Source: JBBSEZ01 sp038239195 (GTDB taxonomy: Bacteria > Planctomycetota > Planctomycetia > Gemmatales > Gemmataceae). From it: a stretch of DNA of 13,669 nucleotides. A program made the translations under genes and the position numbers. Positions 1 to 6,111 of the stretch are shown here, in pieces. Position 1 is the stretch's first letter. Each line of letters opens with the position of its first letter. The DNA is taken from NCBI GenBank assembly GCA_038239195.1, contig JBBSEZ010000269.1, forward strand, positions 1 to 13,669, in the 5' to 3' direction. The notes under the pieces were generated by a model, which was not told the origin of the DNA, ran no database searches, and saw nothing but the letters and a program-made list of their open reading frames with translations.

Positions 1-112
1 CAGAAAACGCCCAACGGTTTGGCCGCCCATCCGCGGCGGCCCGGAGGGATCTGGGGGGCCTTCCTACAGCAAACAAACACCTGCGCCTTCGCCCCCGGCT
101 CGCCCAACCGAC

Positions 113-145
113 GTGGCGAGCGTTCGCTGTGGGAACGCTCGCCAC
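113..145. repeat. Perfect 13-bp inverted repeat (hairpin) in the tssC leader
   Basis: The arm GTGGCGAGCGTTC (113-125) is the exact reverse complement of GAACGCTCGCCAC (133-145), with the 7-nt loop GCTGTGG between them. It lies just upstream of, or over, the possible starts of the sheath gene: a GTG at 129 falls in the loop, while the ATG at 174 is downstream. No T-run follows, so it is a poor intrinsic terminator. It looks like an extragenic palindrome (REP-like) or a leader structure. The inverted repeat is seen directly; its role is inferred. Confidence 0.75.
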
Positions 146-173
146 CCATCCCTGGAAAACCTCGGCAGCATTC

Positions 174-1763
174 ATGGAAGCGCGTGCTGTAAACCCGGCC
201 CTCCCTGGGGCCCTTGTCCAGGAACGGGAGCTCGACTCCGCCCCGGGTGCCGCTGCGCCCCGAGGGGAGCTGGTCGGGCGCGGCCTGCTCGACGCCGTGC
301 TGGAGGCCACGCAGGCCGCCGCTCCGGCCGCGAGCGCGTTGCACCTATTCCTCGACGAGCCGTCTCCGTGGCAAGCCCTTGGCCACTGGTTGCGTGGCTC
401 CGGGCTGCGCGGGCGGCCTACCAAAGACCAGGTGGCCCGCCTGTTGAACCGCGACGTCGCCCGCCTCGACGCCCTGCTCGGCGGGCAAGTCAACGCCATC
501 CTCCACCACCCGCGCTTCCAGCAACTGGAGGCGTCGTGGCGCGGGCTGCGCTTCCTGGTCGAGCAGGCCCAGGAAGGGGAGAACGTCAAGGTTCGCGTGC
601 TCGACCTGAGCTGGAAGGAACTGACCCGCGACGTGGAGCGGGCCATCGAGTTCGATCAGAGCCAGTTGTTCCAGAAAGTCTACAGCGAGGAGTTCGGCAC
701 CCCCGGCGGCGAGCCCTATGGCGTCTTGCTGGGCGATTATGCGATCCACCCCCGGCCCGGCCCCGGCCATCCCACCGACGACGTCTCGACGCTCGGAAAG
801 GTGGCGGCGGTGGCGGCGGCGGCGTTCGCCCCCTTCATCGCCGCGGCCAACCCGTCGCTGCTGGATTTGACCAGCTTCGCGGAGCTGGAAAGGCCCTTGA
901 ACCTGGCCCGGACCTTCGAGCAGCCGGATTACCTGCGCTGGCGGTCGCTGCGCCAGGCCGAGGACACGCGCTTCGTCGGGCTGGTCCTCCCCCACGTGCT
1001 GGCGCGCCTGCCCTATGGAGACGAGGGCGCCCGGATGGACGGTTTCCGCTTCCGGGAGGAGGTGGGCGGCCCGGACAGCAGCGGCTACTTGTGGGGGAAC
1101 GCGGTCTACGCCTTTGGCAGCGTCCTGATCCGCGCCTTCCGCGAAAGCGGGTGGCTGGCTGAGATTCGTGGGGCCCCCTCGGACGGCGAGGGCGGGGGCC
1201 TGGTCGAGGGGTTGCCGGTCCACTCGTTCGGCACCGACCGCTCCGGGATCGCGCCCAAGTCCTCGACCAACGTGCCGATCACGGACGCCCAGGAGAAAGA
1301 GCTCGCCGACCAGGGGCTCATCCCCCTGTGCCACTGTCCCGACACGGACCGATCGGCCTTTCACGGCTGCCAGTCGATCCAGCAGCCGAAGAAGTACGAC
1401 GAGCCGGCGGCCACGGCCAACGCCAAGCTCTCCGTCATGCTCCAGTACATGCTGTGCGTGTCGCGGTTCGCCCACTACCTGAAGGTGATCGGCCGGGACA
1501 AGATCGGCTCGTTCAGCGGCCCCGAGGTGTGCGAGGACTACCTGCACCGCTGGCTGCTCAACTACACCCTGGCCGACGACAAGGCCGACGTGCAGACCAA
1601 GGCCAAGTTTCCTTTGCGCGAGTTCCGCGTGCAGGTCCGCGAACACCCCGGCAAACCGGGCACCTATTTGGGCGTATTCCACCTGCGGCCGCACTTCAAG
1701 TTCGACCAGGTCAGCACCGGGGTGCGCCTGGTGACGGAGTTGGCGCCGGGCCTGCCCAGTTGA
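174..1763 (+). CDS. tssC: T6SS contractile sheath large subunit, TssC/ImpD type
   Basis: Large subunit of the contractile T6SS sheath, which assembles with TssB around the Hcp tube in the cytoplasm. The 529-residue product (from ATG 174) has the family hallmarks in order: an N-terminal helical stretch with the signature HHPRFQQLEASWRGLRFLVE, then YGVLLGDYAI, the alanine-rich helix before AFAPFIAAANPSLL, RWRSLRQAEDTRFVGLVLP, LPYGDEGARMDGFRF, and a C-terminal KFPLREFRVQV/YLGVFHLRPHF region. The length fits the family (about 490-540 residues). A GTG at 129 would add 15 residues but lies inside a perfect hairpin, so ATG 174 is preferred; neither start has a strong Shine-Dalgarno. Gene order tssC-tagJ-tssE matches the impD-impE-impF order of Rhizobium-type imp loci, so this may be a second TssC-like (ImpD) copy, with tssB and another tssC upstream of the window. 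The family call is firm; the ImpD subtype is inferred. Confidence 0.93.
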   Translation: MEARAVNPALPGALVQERELDSAPGAAAPRGELVGRGLLDAVLEATQAAAPAASALHLFLDEPSPWQALGHWLRGSGLRGRPTKDQVARLLNRDVARLDALLGGQVNAILHHPRFQQLEASWRGLRFLVEQAQEGENVKVRVLDLSWKELTRDVERAIEFDQSQLFQKVYSEEFGTPGGEPYGVLLGDYAIHPRPGPGHPTDDVSTLGKVAAVAAAAFAPFIAAANPSLLDLTSFAELERPLNLARTFEQPDYLRWRSLRQAEDTRFVGLVLPHVLARLPYGDEGARMDGFRFREEVGGPDSSGYLWGNAVYAFGSVLIRAFRESGWLAEIRGAPSDGEGGGLVEGLPVHSFGTDRSGIAPKSSTNVPITDAQEKELADQGLIPLCHCPDTDRSAFHGCQSIQQPKKYDEPAATANAKLSVMLQYMLCVSRFAHYLKVIGRDKIGSFSGPEVCEDYLHRWLLNYTLADDKADVQTKAKFPLREFRVQVREHPGKPGTYLGVFHLRPHFKFDQVSTGVRLVTELAPGLPS

Positions 1764-1774
1764 GGACCAAGTCC

Positions 1775-2578
1775 ATGAACGCGCGCGACCACTATCGGGC
1801 GGGGCAGTTGAAAGAGGCCCTCGCGGCCATGCTGGCCGAGACGAAACAGCACCCCACGGACACCGCGCGGCGCGGCTTCCTCTGCGAGCTGCTCTGTCTG
1901 GCGGGCGAGCTGGAGCGCGTCGATAAGCACCTCGACCTCATCGGCAGCCAGGACACCGAAGCGATGATGGGCGTGAGCCTGTTCCGCCAACTCGTGCGGG
2001 CGGAAGAGGCGCGGCAGCAGTTCTTCGCCGAGGGCCGGGTGCCGGAGCTCCTCGACGTCCCGTCCCCGGCGCTGCGGCTGCACCTGGAGGCGTCGATCCT
2101 GCTTCGCGAGGGCAAGGCCAAGGAGGCGGCCGGGCTGCTCGCGCAGGCCGAGGAGCAGCGCGTCAAGGTGAGCGGTACGTGCAACGGCAAGCCGTTCGCG
2201 GACCTGCGCGACCTGGACGACCTGACGGGCCCGATCTTCGAGGTGCTGACGAGCACCGGCAAGTATTACTGGATACCGATGGAGCGCGTCGAGTCGATCG
2301 AGTTTCGCGCGCCGGCCCGCCCGCGCGACCTGCTGTGGCGACCTGCCCGAATGGTCGTCCGCGGCGGGCCGGACGGCGAGGTGTACCTGCCGGCCCTGTA
2401 CAACGGCACGCACGCCGAGGCGGACGACAAGCTGCGCCTGGGCCTGGCCACCGAGTGGCGGGGCGGCGACGGCGCGCCGGTGCGAGGGGTCGGCCAGCGC
2501 ACGTTCCTGGTCGGCGAGGAGAGCTACCCGATCCTGGAGCTGAAGGAGATCGCGGTCGCGGAAGGGCCGCCCGCGTAG
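1775..2578 (+). CDS. tagJ: T6SS accessory protein TagJ/ImpE
   Basis: ImpE/TagJ family accessory protein; in the H1-T6SS of Pseudomonas aeruginosa the homologue binds TssB of the sheath. The 267-residue product begins with TPR-like helices (HYRAGQLKEALAAMLAETKQHPTDTARRGFLCELL, split here for reading), a characteristic ImpE opening. It then shows FADLRDLDDLTGPIFEVLTS and YYWIPMERVESIEF, both typical of the family, followed by RPRDLLWRPARM and a C-terminal VYLPALYNGT. The start ATG 1775 has a GAGGA at 1762-1766 overlapping the tssC stop codon, so translation is probably coupled. It is cytoplasmic, with no signal peptide or membrane segment. It sits between the sheath gene and tssE, the expected position. 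Confidence 0.92.
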   Translation: MNARDHYRAGQLKEALAAMLAETKQHPTDTARRGFLCELLCLAGELERVDKHLDLIGSQDTEAMMGVSLFRQLVRAEEARQQFFAEGRVPELLDVPSPALRLHLEASILLREGKAKEAAGLLAQAEEQRVKVSGTCNGKPFADLRDLDDLTGPIFEVLTSTGKYYWIPMERVESIEFRAPARPRDLLWRPARMVVRGGPDGEVYLPALYNGTHAEADDKLRLGLATEWRGGDGAPVRGVGQRTFLVGEESYPILELKEIAVAEGPPA

Positions 2579-2626
2579 GATTCGGTGTGTCGGGGCCCGG
2601 AGAAGCGCGAAACGCCCGAGGACGTC

Positions 2627-3118
2627 ATGGCCAAGATCGCCGCCGATCAACTGCTGCTGCCCTCGCTGCTGGACCGCCTGCTGGACGACGACCCGCAGGT
2701 GAGCCGCGAGGCGGGCAAGTCGCGCCATCAGGTGCTTCGCGAGATGAAGCAGTCGGTGCGGCGCGACCTGGAGAACCTGCTAAACACCCGGCGGCGCTGT
2801 GCCCCTCCGCCGGCCGAACTGGAGGAGTTGGGGCAGTCGCTGGCGACCTACGGCCTACCGGACTTCACCGGCGCCGTCATGACCTCGCCGGAGGGGCGCG
2901 AGGCGTTCCGCCAGACGGTCGAGGGCGTGCTGCGGGCCTGCGAGCCGCGCTTCAAGACGGTCAAGGTGCTGCTGCTGGAGAGCAGCGACCCGCTGGACCG
3001 GACGCTCCGCTTCCGCATCGACGCGTTGCTTTACGCTCACCCCGCGCCCGAGGTGGTGGTGTTCGACTCCGCCGTGGAACCGCTCACGGGGAACTTCGAG
3101 CTGAAAGGGGGGAACTGA
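2627..3118 (+). CDS. tssE: T6SS baseplate subunit TssE (gp25/GPW family)
   Basis: Baseplate wedge protein homologous to phage T4 gp25, which links the baseplate to the start of sheath polymerisation. The 163-residue product (from ATG 2627) opens with LLPSLLDRLLDDDP, the usual TssE N-terminus. The core REMKQSVRRDLENLLNTRRR is the gp25 signature (family form: REDLExLLNTR), followed by YGLPDFTGA and a C-terminal LRFRIDALLYAHPAPEVVVFDS. A GTG at 2585 would add 14 residues, but the added segment is charged and not typical, and ATG 2627 is followed by the family start; its upstream GAGGA (2618-2622) is somewhat close. It follows tagJ by 48 bp and probably belongs to the same transcript. The tssF/tssG genes that often follow tssE are absent here; hcp comes next. 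Confidence 0.92.
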   Translation: MAKIAADQLLLPSLLDRLLDDDPQVSREAGKSRHQVLREMKQSVRRDLENLLNTRRRCAPPPAELEELGQSLATYGLPDFTGAVMTSPEGREAFRQTVEGVLRACEPRFKTVKVLLLESSDPLDRTLRFRIDALLYAHPAPEVVVFDSAVEPLTGNFELKGGN

Positions 3119-3174
3119 GGGGGCCAGCCCCGCCCGCGCCACTGTCGCGTCGGTCGTCCCCCACCCCGTCGAAA

Positions 3175-3190
3175 GGCGTGGTGACACGCC
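3175..3190 (+). other. Small stem-loop with GTGA tetraloop upstream of hcp
   Basis: GGCGTG (3175-3180) and CACGCC (3185-3190) form a perfect 6-bp stem closed by GTGA, a GNRA-type tetraloop. It lies in the 147-bp gap between tssE and the first hcp, 75 bases before the hcp start. There is no T-run after it. It could be an RNA stability or processing element separating the tssE and hcp parts of the transcript, but a 6-bp stem in GC-rich DNA can arise by chance. Confidence 0.35.
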
Positions 3191-3265
3191 CCGAGACGGG
3201 CCTCAGCGGAGACTGCCGTTGGCGTTTACGTTTCGCAACCCATCAACCCGTCCGAGGAGCTTGGC

Positions 3266-3772
3266 ATGCCGTTGTACATGAAGTGGGGGAAGGCCCCCGA
3301 CATCAAGGGAGAGGTTACCGAAACCTCGCACAAAGATTGGATCGCGATCGATTCGGTCTCGTTCAGTGCCGCCCGCTCGACGGCCCAGACGGTTGGCTCG
3401 GGCCAGGAGAAGCGGCACCGCGACCTGCCGACCCTCTCCGACATCCAGGTCTCGCGCAGCATGGACAAGGCCAGCCCGTTGCTGTTCAACCAGTCGGTCG
3501 CGGGCAAGCCGACGAACGTCTGGATTCACTTCGTCGAGCCGCCCAAGGGCCAGAACAAGGCGCCCAACACGGTCTCCGAGCTCTCCCTGCGCAACTGCAT
3601 CATCACGTCCTATTCGCTCGGGGGCGGTGGCGGGGGCGCGTCGGAGTCCCTGTCGCTCAACTTCACCGCGCTCAACTTCGACTACACGCCGTTCGACGAC
3701 AAGGACGTGCAAGGGACCGTGGTCCACGGGTTCTACGACCTCGTCACCGCGAAGTGTACCGCCTGGAAGTGA
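3266..3772 (+). CDS. hcp: Hcp family T6SS tube protein, copy 1
   Basis: Hcp forms the hexameric rings of the inner tube that is expelled by sheath contraction and can carry effectors in its lumen. The 168-residue product has the family pattern throughout: MPLYMKWGKAPDIKGEV, GSGQEKRHRDL (the extended loop region), SRSMDKASPLLFN, NVWIHFVEP, LRNCIITSYS, a six-glycine run, ESLSLNFTALNFDYTPFD, and the ending CTAWK. No signal peptide or fused toxin domain is present. The start is clear: GAGGAG at 3254-3259, six bases before ATG 3266. It is 63% identical by ungapped hand alignment (106 of 168) to the next gene, a tandem duplicate. Family assignment is firm. Confidence 0.95.
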   Translation: MPLYMKWGKAPDIKGEVTETSHKDWIAIDSVSFSAARSTAQTVGSGQEKRHRDLPTLSDIQVSRSMDKASPLLFNQSVAGKPTNVWIHFVEPPKGQNKAPNTVSELSLRNCIITSYSLGGGGGGASESLSLNFTALNFDYTPFDDKDVQGTVVHGFYDLVTAKCTAWK

Positions 3773-3831
3773 CCTCCCGCGGGGACAGGCGCCGGGGAGT
3801 TGAGCGTTCCACCAAACCTCAGGAGACATCG

Positions 3832-4338
3832 ATGCCGTTGTACATGAAATGGGGCGCCGGCCCCGACATCAAGGGGGAAGTAACCGAATCGTCGCGGATC
3901 GGCTGGCTCGCCGTCGATTCGGCCTCCTTCGGCGCTGCGCGTGCCGATGGCGTGCAGGTGGGCTCGGGCCAGGAGAAGCGGCACCGCGACCCGCCCAACC
4001 TCACCGGGGTCACGATCTCGCGCACCTATGACGCGGCCTCGCCGCTGCTGTTCAACGCCGCCTGCGCCGGCGAACCGTCGAACGTCTGGATCGACTACGT
4101 CGAGCCCGCGAGCGGGCAGGACAAGCCACCGAACCTCTACATGACATTGTCCCTGCGCGCCTGCCTCATCACGAGTTATTCGGCGGGCGGCGGCGGGGGC
4201 GGGCTCAGTGAGAGCCTGACGTTGAGCTTCACGGGGATCAACATCGACTACACGCCGTACGACGAGACCGACAAGGCGGGGAAGACCACGCGGGGCTTCT
4301 TCGACCTGATTTCCGGCAAGTGTACTGCCTGGAAGTGA
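3832..4338 (+). CDS. hcp: Hcp family T6SS tube protein, copy 2
   Basis: Second Hcp, also 168 residues, aligning without gaps to copy 1. Shared blocks include MPLYMKWG, PDIKGEVTE, VGSGQEKRHRD, ASPLLFN, the six-glycine run with SES, and KCTAWK. Differences are concentrated in residues 37-42 (after AAR), around 58-68 and 88-100, and in the segment near the C-terminus (DETDKAGKTTRG against DDKDVQGTVVHG); some of these may face the lumen or ring interface. AGGAGA at 3821-3826 lies five bases before ATG 3832. The spacer from copy 1 is only 59 bp, so the two are co-transcribed, and a strong hairpin follows the stop. The pair could form mixed tubes or carry different cargo; this is inference. Confidence 0.95.
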   Translation: MPLYMKWGAGPDIKGEVTESSRIGWLAVDSASFGAARADGVQVGSGQEKRHRDPPNLTGVTISRTYDAASPLLFNAACAGEPSNVWIDYVEPASGQDKPPNLYMTLSLRACLITSYSAGGGGGGLSESLTLSFTGINIDYTPYDETDKAGKTTRGFFDLISGKCTAWK

Positions 4339-4346
4339 CCGCCGTC

Positions 4347-4381
4347 GGGGCCGCCCGCCAGCGGGCCTTGCGGGCGGCCCC
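4347..4381 (+). terminator. Strong GC-rich hairpin terminator after hcp copy 2
   Basis: GGGGCCGCCCGC (4347-4358) is the perfect reverse complement of GCGGGCGGCCCC (4370-4381), with an 11-nt loop. It begins 8 bases after the hcp stop codon and is followed by TTCCCTTGT, a weak pyrimidine/T tract. Position, stem strength and the long gene-free stretch after it fit an intrinsic terminator ending the structural T6SS transcript. Confidence 0.75.
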
Positions 4382-4455
4382 TTCCCTTGTCCGGCCGGCT
4401 CGTGGGCGCACCGCGACGGTGCGGCCGGCCCGGCCCCGGCCTTGTTTGGGGCCTT

Positions 4456-4574
4456 TGTCAAAACACGTTGGTCCTGCGCCCGGCGGCCGCTTTTCTTCTG
4501 CCGCTTTGGGATCGGTGGGCCACGCCTGCGGCGAGCCAAGCCTGTGCTGGGTGCAGGAGCAACGCGTTTTGACA
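4456..4574. mobile_element. MITE-like 119-bp element with 29-bp imperfect terminal inverted repeats
   Basis: The left end 4456-4484 (starting TGTCAAAACACGTTGG) matches the reverse complement of the right end 4546-4574 (starting TGTCAAAACGCGTTGC) at 25 of 29 positions. A weaker second block of complementarity continues inward (around 4490-4505 with 4528-4541), so the whole unit could fold into one long interrupted hairpin. It has no coding capacity. No target-site duplication is obvious from the flanks. It may be a non-autonomous transposable element, an excised IS remnant, or a structured RNA or repeat unique to this lineage. The inverted repeat is seen; the mobile nature is inferred. Confidence 0.55.
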
Positions 4575-4869
4575 GAAATGTTCGGATTGCTGAGGAAAAC
4601 TGCTTGGCGCTCTGGGCCCGCTCGCGTATGTCTACTTCCGTCGATAGGTTTCCTCGGCGCCCGCTTGCCGAGCCAATTCAAAATTGAAAAACCGCCCCGG
4701 CGTGGGATTGAGGTGCAGACGGGCGAGACGGCACTCGGCCCCCTTCACCTCAGCCACATCTCCGCCAGGATCGGTGTCTGGGAAACCTCCGTCACAACCC
4801 GGTGGCTGCTCCGCGGTGAGAAGCAAGTCCCTGGCCGGCAGGCCACCACAGGTCAAGGGGAAAAACGTC
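4575..4869. other. Gene-free leader of the effector cassette
   Basis: This is the remainder of the 531-bp gap between hcp copy 2 and the next gene. I see no convincing gene or RNA here. A weak sigma-70-like pair, TTGGCG (4604-4609) and TATGTC (4627-4632), has a 17-bp spacer but only 4/6 and 3/6 matches to consensus. A more AT-rich patch lies near 4673-4692 (CAATTCAAAATTG palindrome). The end of the region carries the ribosome binding site AAGGGGA (4855-4861) of the downstream gene. A promoter for the two-gene cassette is expected here but is not pinned down. Confidence 0.35.
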
Positions 4870-6111
4870 ATGAGTGCGTGTACGGAATGCGGGAAGAAAG
4901 AGATGTTTGGGGAAATTGCACATAAGCCGGGTTGCTCCCTGAAGCCGGTGGTCGTTGGTAAAAAGTGTGCAGAGTGTGGGGGGCCGGGGTTCGGCGCGGG
5001 CTTTCGCCACACCCCGGGCTGCTCGAAGAACCCCGTGCGCGTGGTGGATGGCCTCAGCCTTCCGATTGGCTCCGTCTGCAAAACGGGCGTGCCCGGGGTG
5101 TTGCCGCTTCGGAGCTACGCCCCCGCAAACCCGAACATTCCCTTGCCCTCGGGAGAAGTTCTGCTCAAAAGCCCGGCGGCCATGGGGGCGCCGGCCCCCC
5201 CGGTCACGGACAAAATGGCAGAGCGCCTTCTGACCGCGCTCGCCTCGATCATCAACGGGAAGGTCGAGGCGGTGCGCGAGGTCACGAACGGAATAACCAT
5301 TCGCGTCTTCCGCAAGCTCGGGGAAGGTCAGCAGTTGGCGTTCATCAACCGGGTCTGGAACAAAATCTGTACCGTCCACGACTTCAACACGCTCGGGTCT
5401 GCGATGTCGGACCCCGTGTCCGACGACATGGATGGGCCGACGCTTCCCTCGTCGGTCTGCCCGTTGGCCCCCGGGATGAACCAGTTCAAGAAGCGGCTCA
5501 AAGGCCAGCAGCCCTTCCGCGAGTTCGGCATCGGGTTCCGCGTCGATGGCGCCGATCAGGGCTCCATCGACCGGATCCTGGGCCAGGGGATGACGCAGCA
5601 GCGCGAGAATGCGGCCTTCATGCTCGGCCCCCGGCGCGGGCTTCGCCTGGACGCCACCATCCTGAGCGACATCTCCAGGGCGCGCTGCTGGACCGGCAAC
5701 AACGACATCTTCAACGAGACCGCCGTCTGCGTCAGCCGGAATTTTTTCGGCGGCACCGCGTTCCCGGAGCGGGAGACCAACGGCACCTGCTACCTGTGGG
5801 CGGTGTACTGTGGCGACCTCAAGGGGTTCGATACGGAAGCCTACCAGCTCGGCCTTCCGAATAGCCGCCAGTGGCGACCCGGTGAAAAGGCCTTCCGTTT
5901 CATCCCGGTTTCCAACATCCTGGGTTACATCCAGATCGACCGGCGCGGAGCGTCGAAAAAGGGTGGCTGGTCGGTTGACATCACCACGCAGGCGGCGTGG
6001 ACCTTCACCGGAAAACCGACCGTGAAGCAGCGCACGTACCTGGAGGATGAGCTCGCCGCGTGGAAGGGGGGGTCGTACACCATCCCCCCCGCCTACGACT
6101 TTGCCACGTAG
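4870..6111 (+). CDS. Putative zinc-binding / ADP-ribosyltransferase-like protein, candidate T6SS effector
   Basis: I recognise no named family for this 413-residue protein. At the N-terminus are two tandem modules with identical spacing, C4-x2-C7-x10-H18-x3-C22 and C33-x2-C36-x10-H47-x3-C51, each ending HxPGCS, which look like two zinc-binding knuckles. A proline-rich linker follows (about 85-112). The C-terminal part (about 215-390) reads like an R-S-E class ADP-ribosyltransferase: GFRVDG with R224 followed by IDRILGQGM (compare the family YRxD...P..IF..GF), then CVSRNFFGGTAF with S289 (compare the STS motif), YLWAV and KGFDTEAY, and PGEKAFRFIPVSNILGY with E339 where the catalytic Glu precedes the IP..I.G segment. 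ATG 4870 has AAGGGGA eight bases upstream. There is no signal peptide. It sits between hcp and vgrG, directly before a second unusual gene, so T6SS cargo is plausible. The motif reading is mine; enzymatic activity is unproven. Confidence 0.6.
   Translation: MSACTECGKKEMFGEIAHKPGCSLKPVVVGKKCAECGGPGFGAGFRHTPGCSKNPVRVVDGLSLPIGSVCKTGVPGVLPLRSYAPANPNIPLPSGEVLLKSPAAMGAPAPPVTDKMAERLLTALASIINGKVEAVREVTNGITIRVFRKLGEGQQLAFINRVWNKICTVHDFNTLGSAMSDPVSDDMDGPTLPSSVCPLAPGMNQFKKRLKGQQPFREFGIGFRVDGADQGSIDRILGQGMTQQRENAAFMLGPRRGLRLDATILSDISRARCWTGNNDIFNETAVCVSRNFFGGTAFPERETNGTCYLWAVYCGDLKGFDTEAYQLGLPNSRQWRPGEKAFRFIPVSNILGYIQIDRRGASKKGGWSVDITTQAAWTFTGKPTVKQRTYLEDELAAWKGGSYTIPPAYDFAT

Noticed and set aside
345..1694. 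Minus-strand open frame opposite tssC
   Set aside because: The sense-strand product is an unmistakable TssC; the antisense product has no family features.
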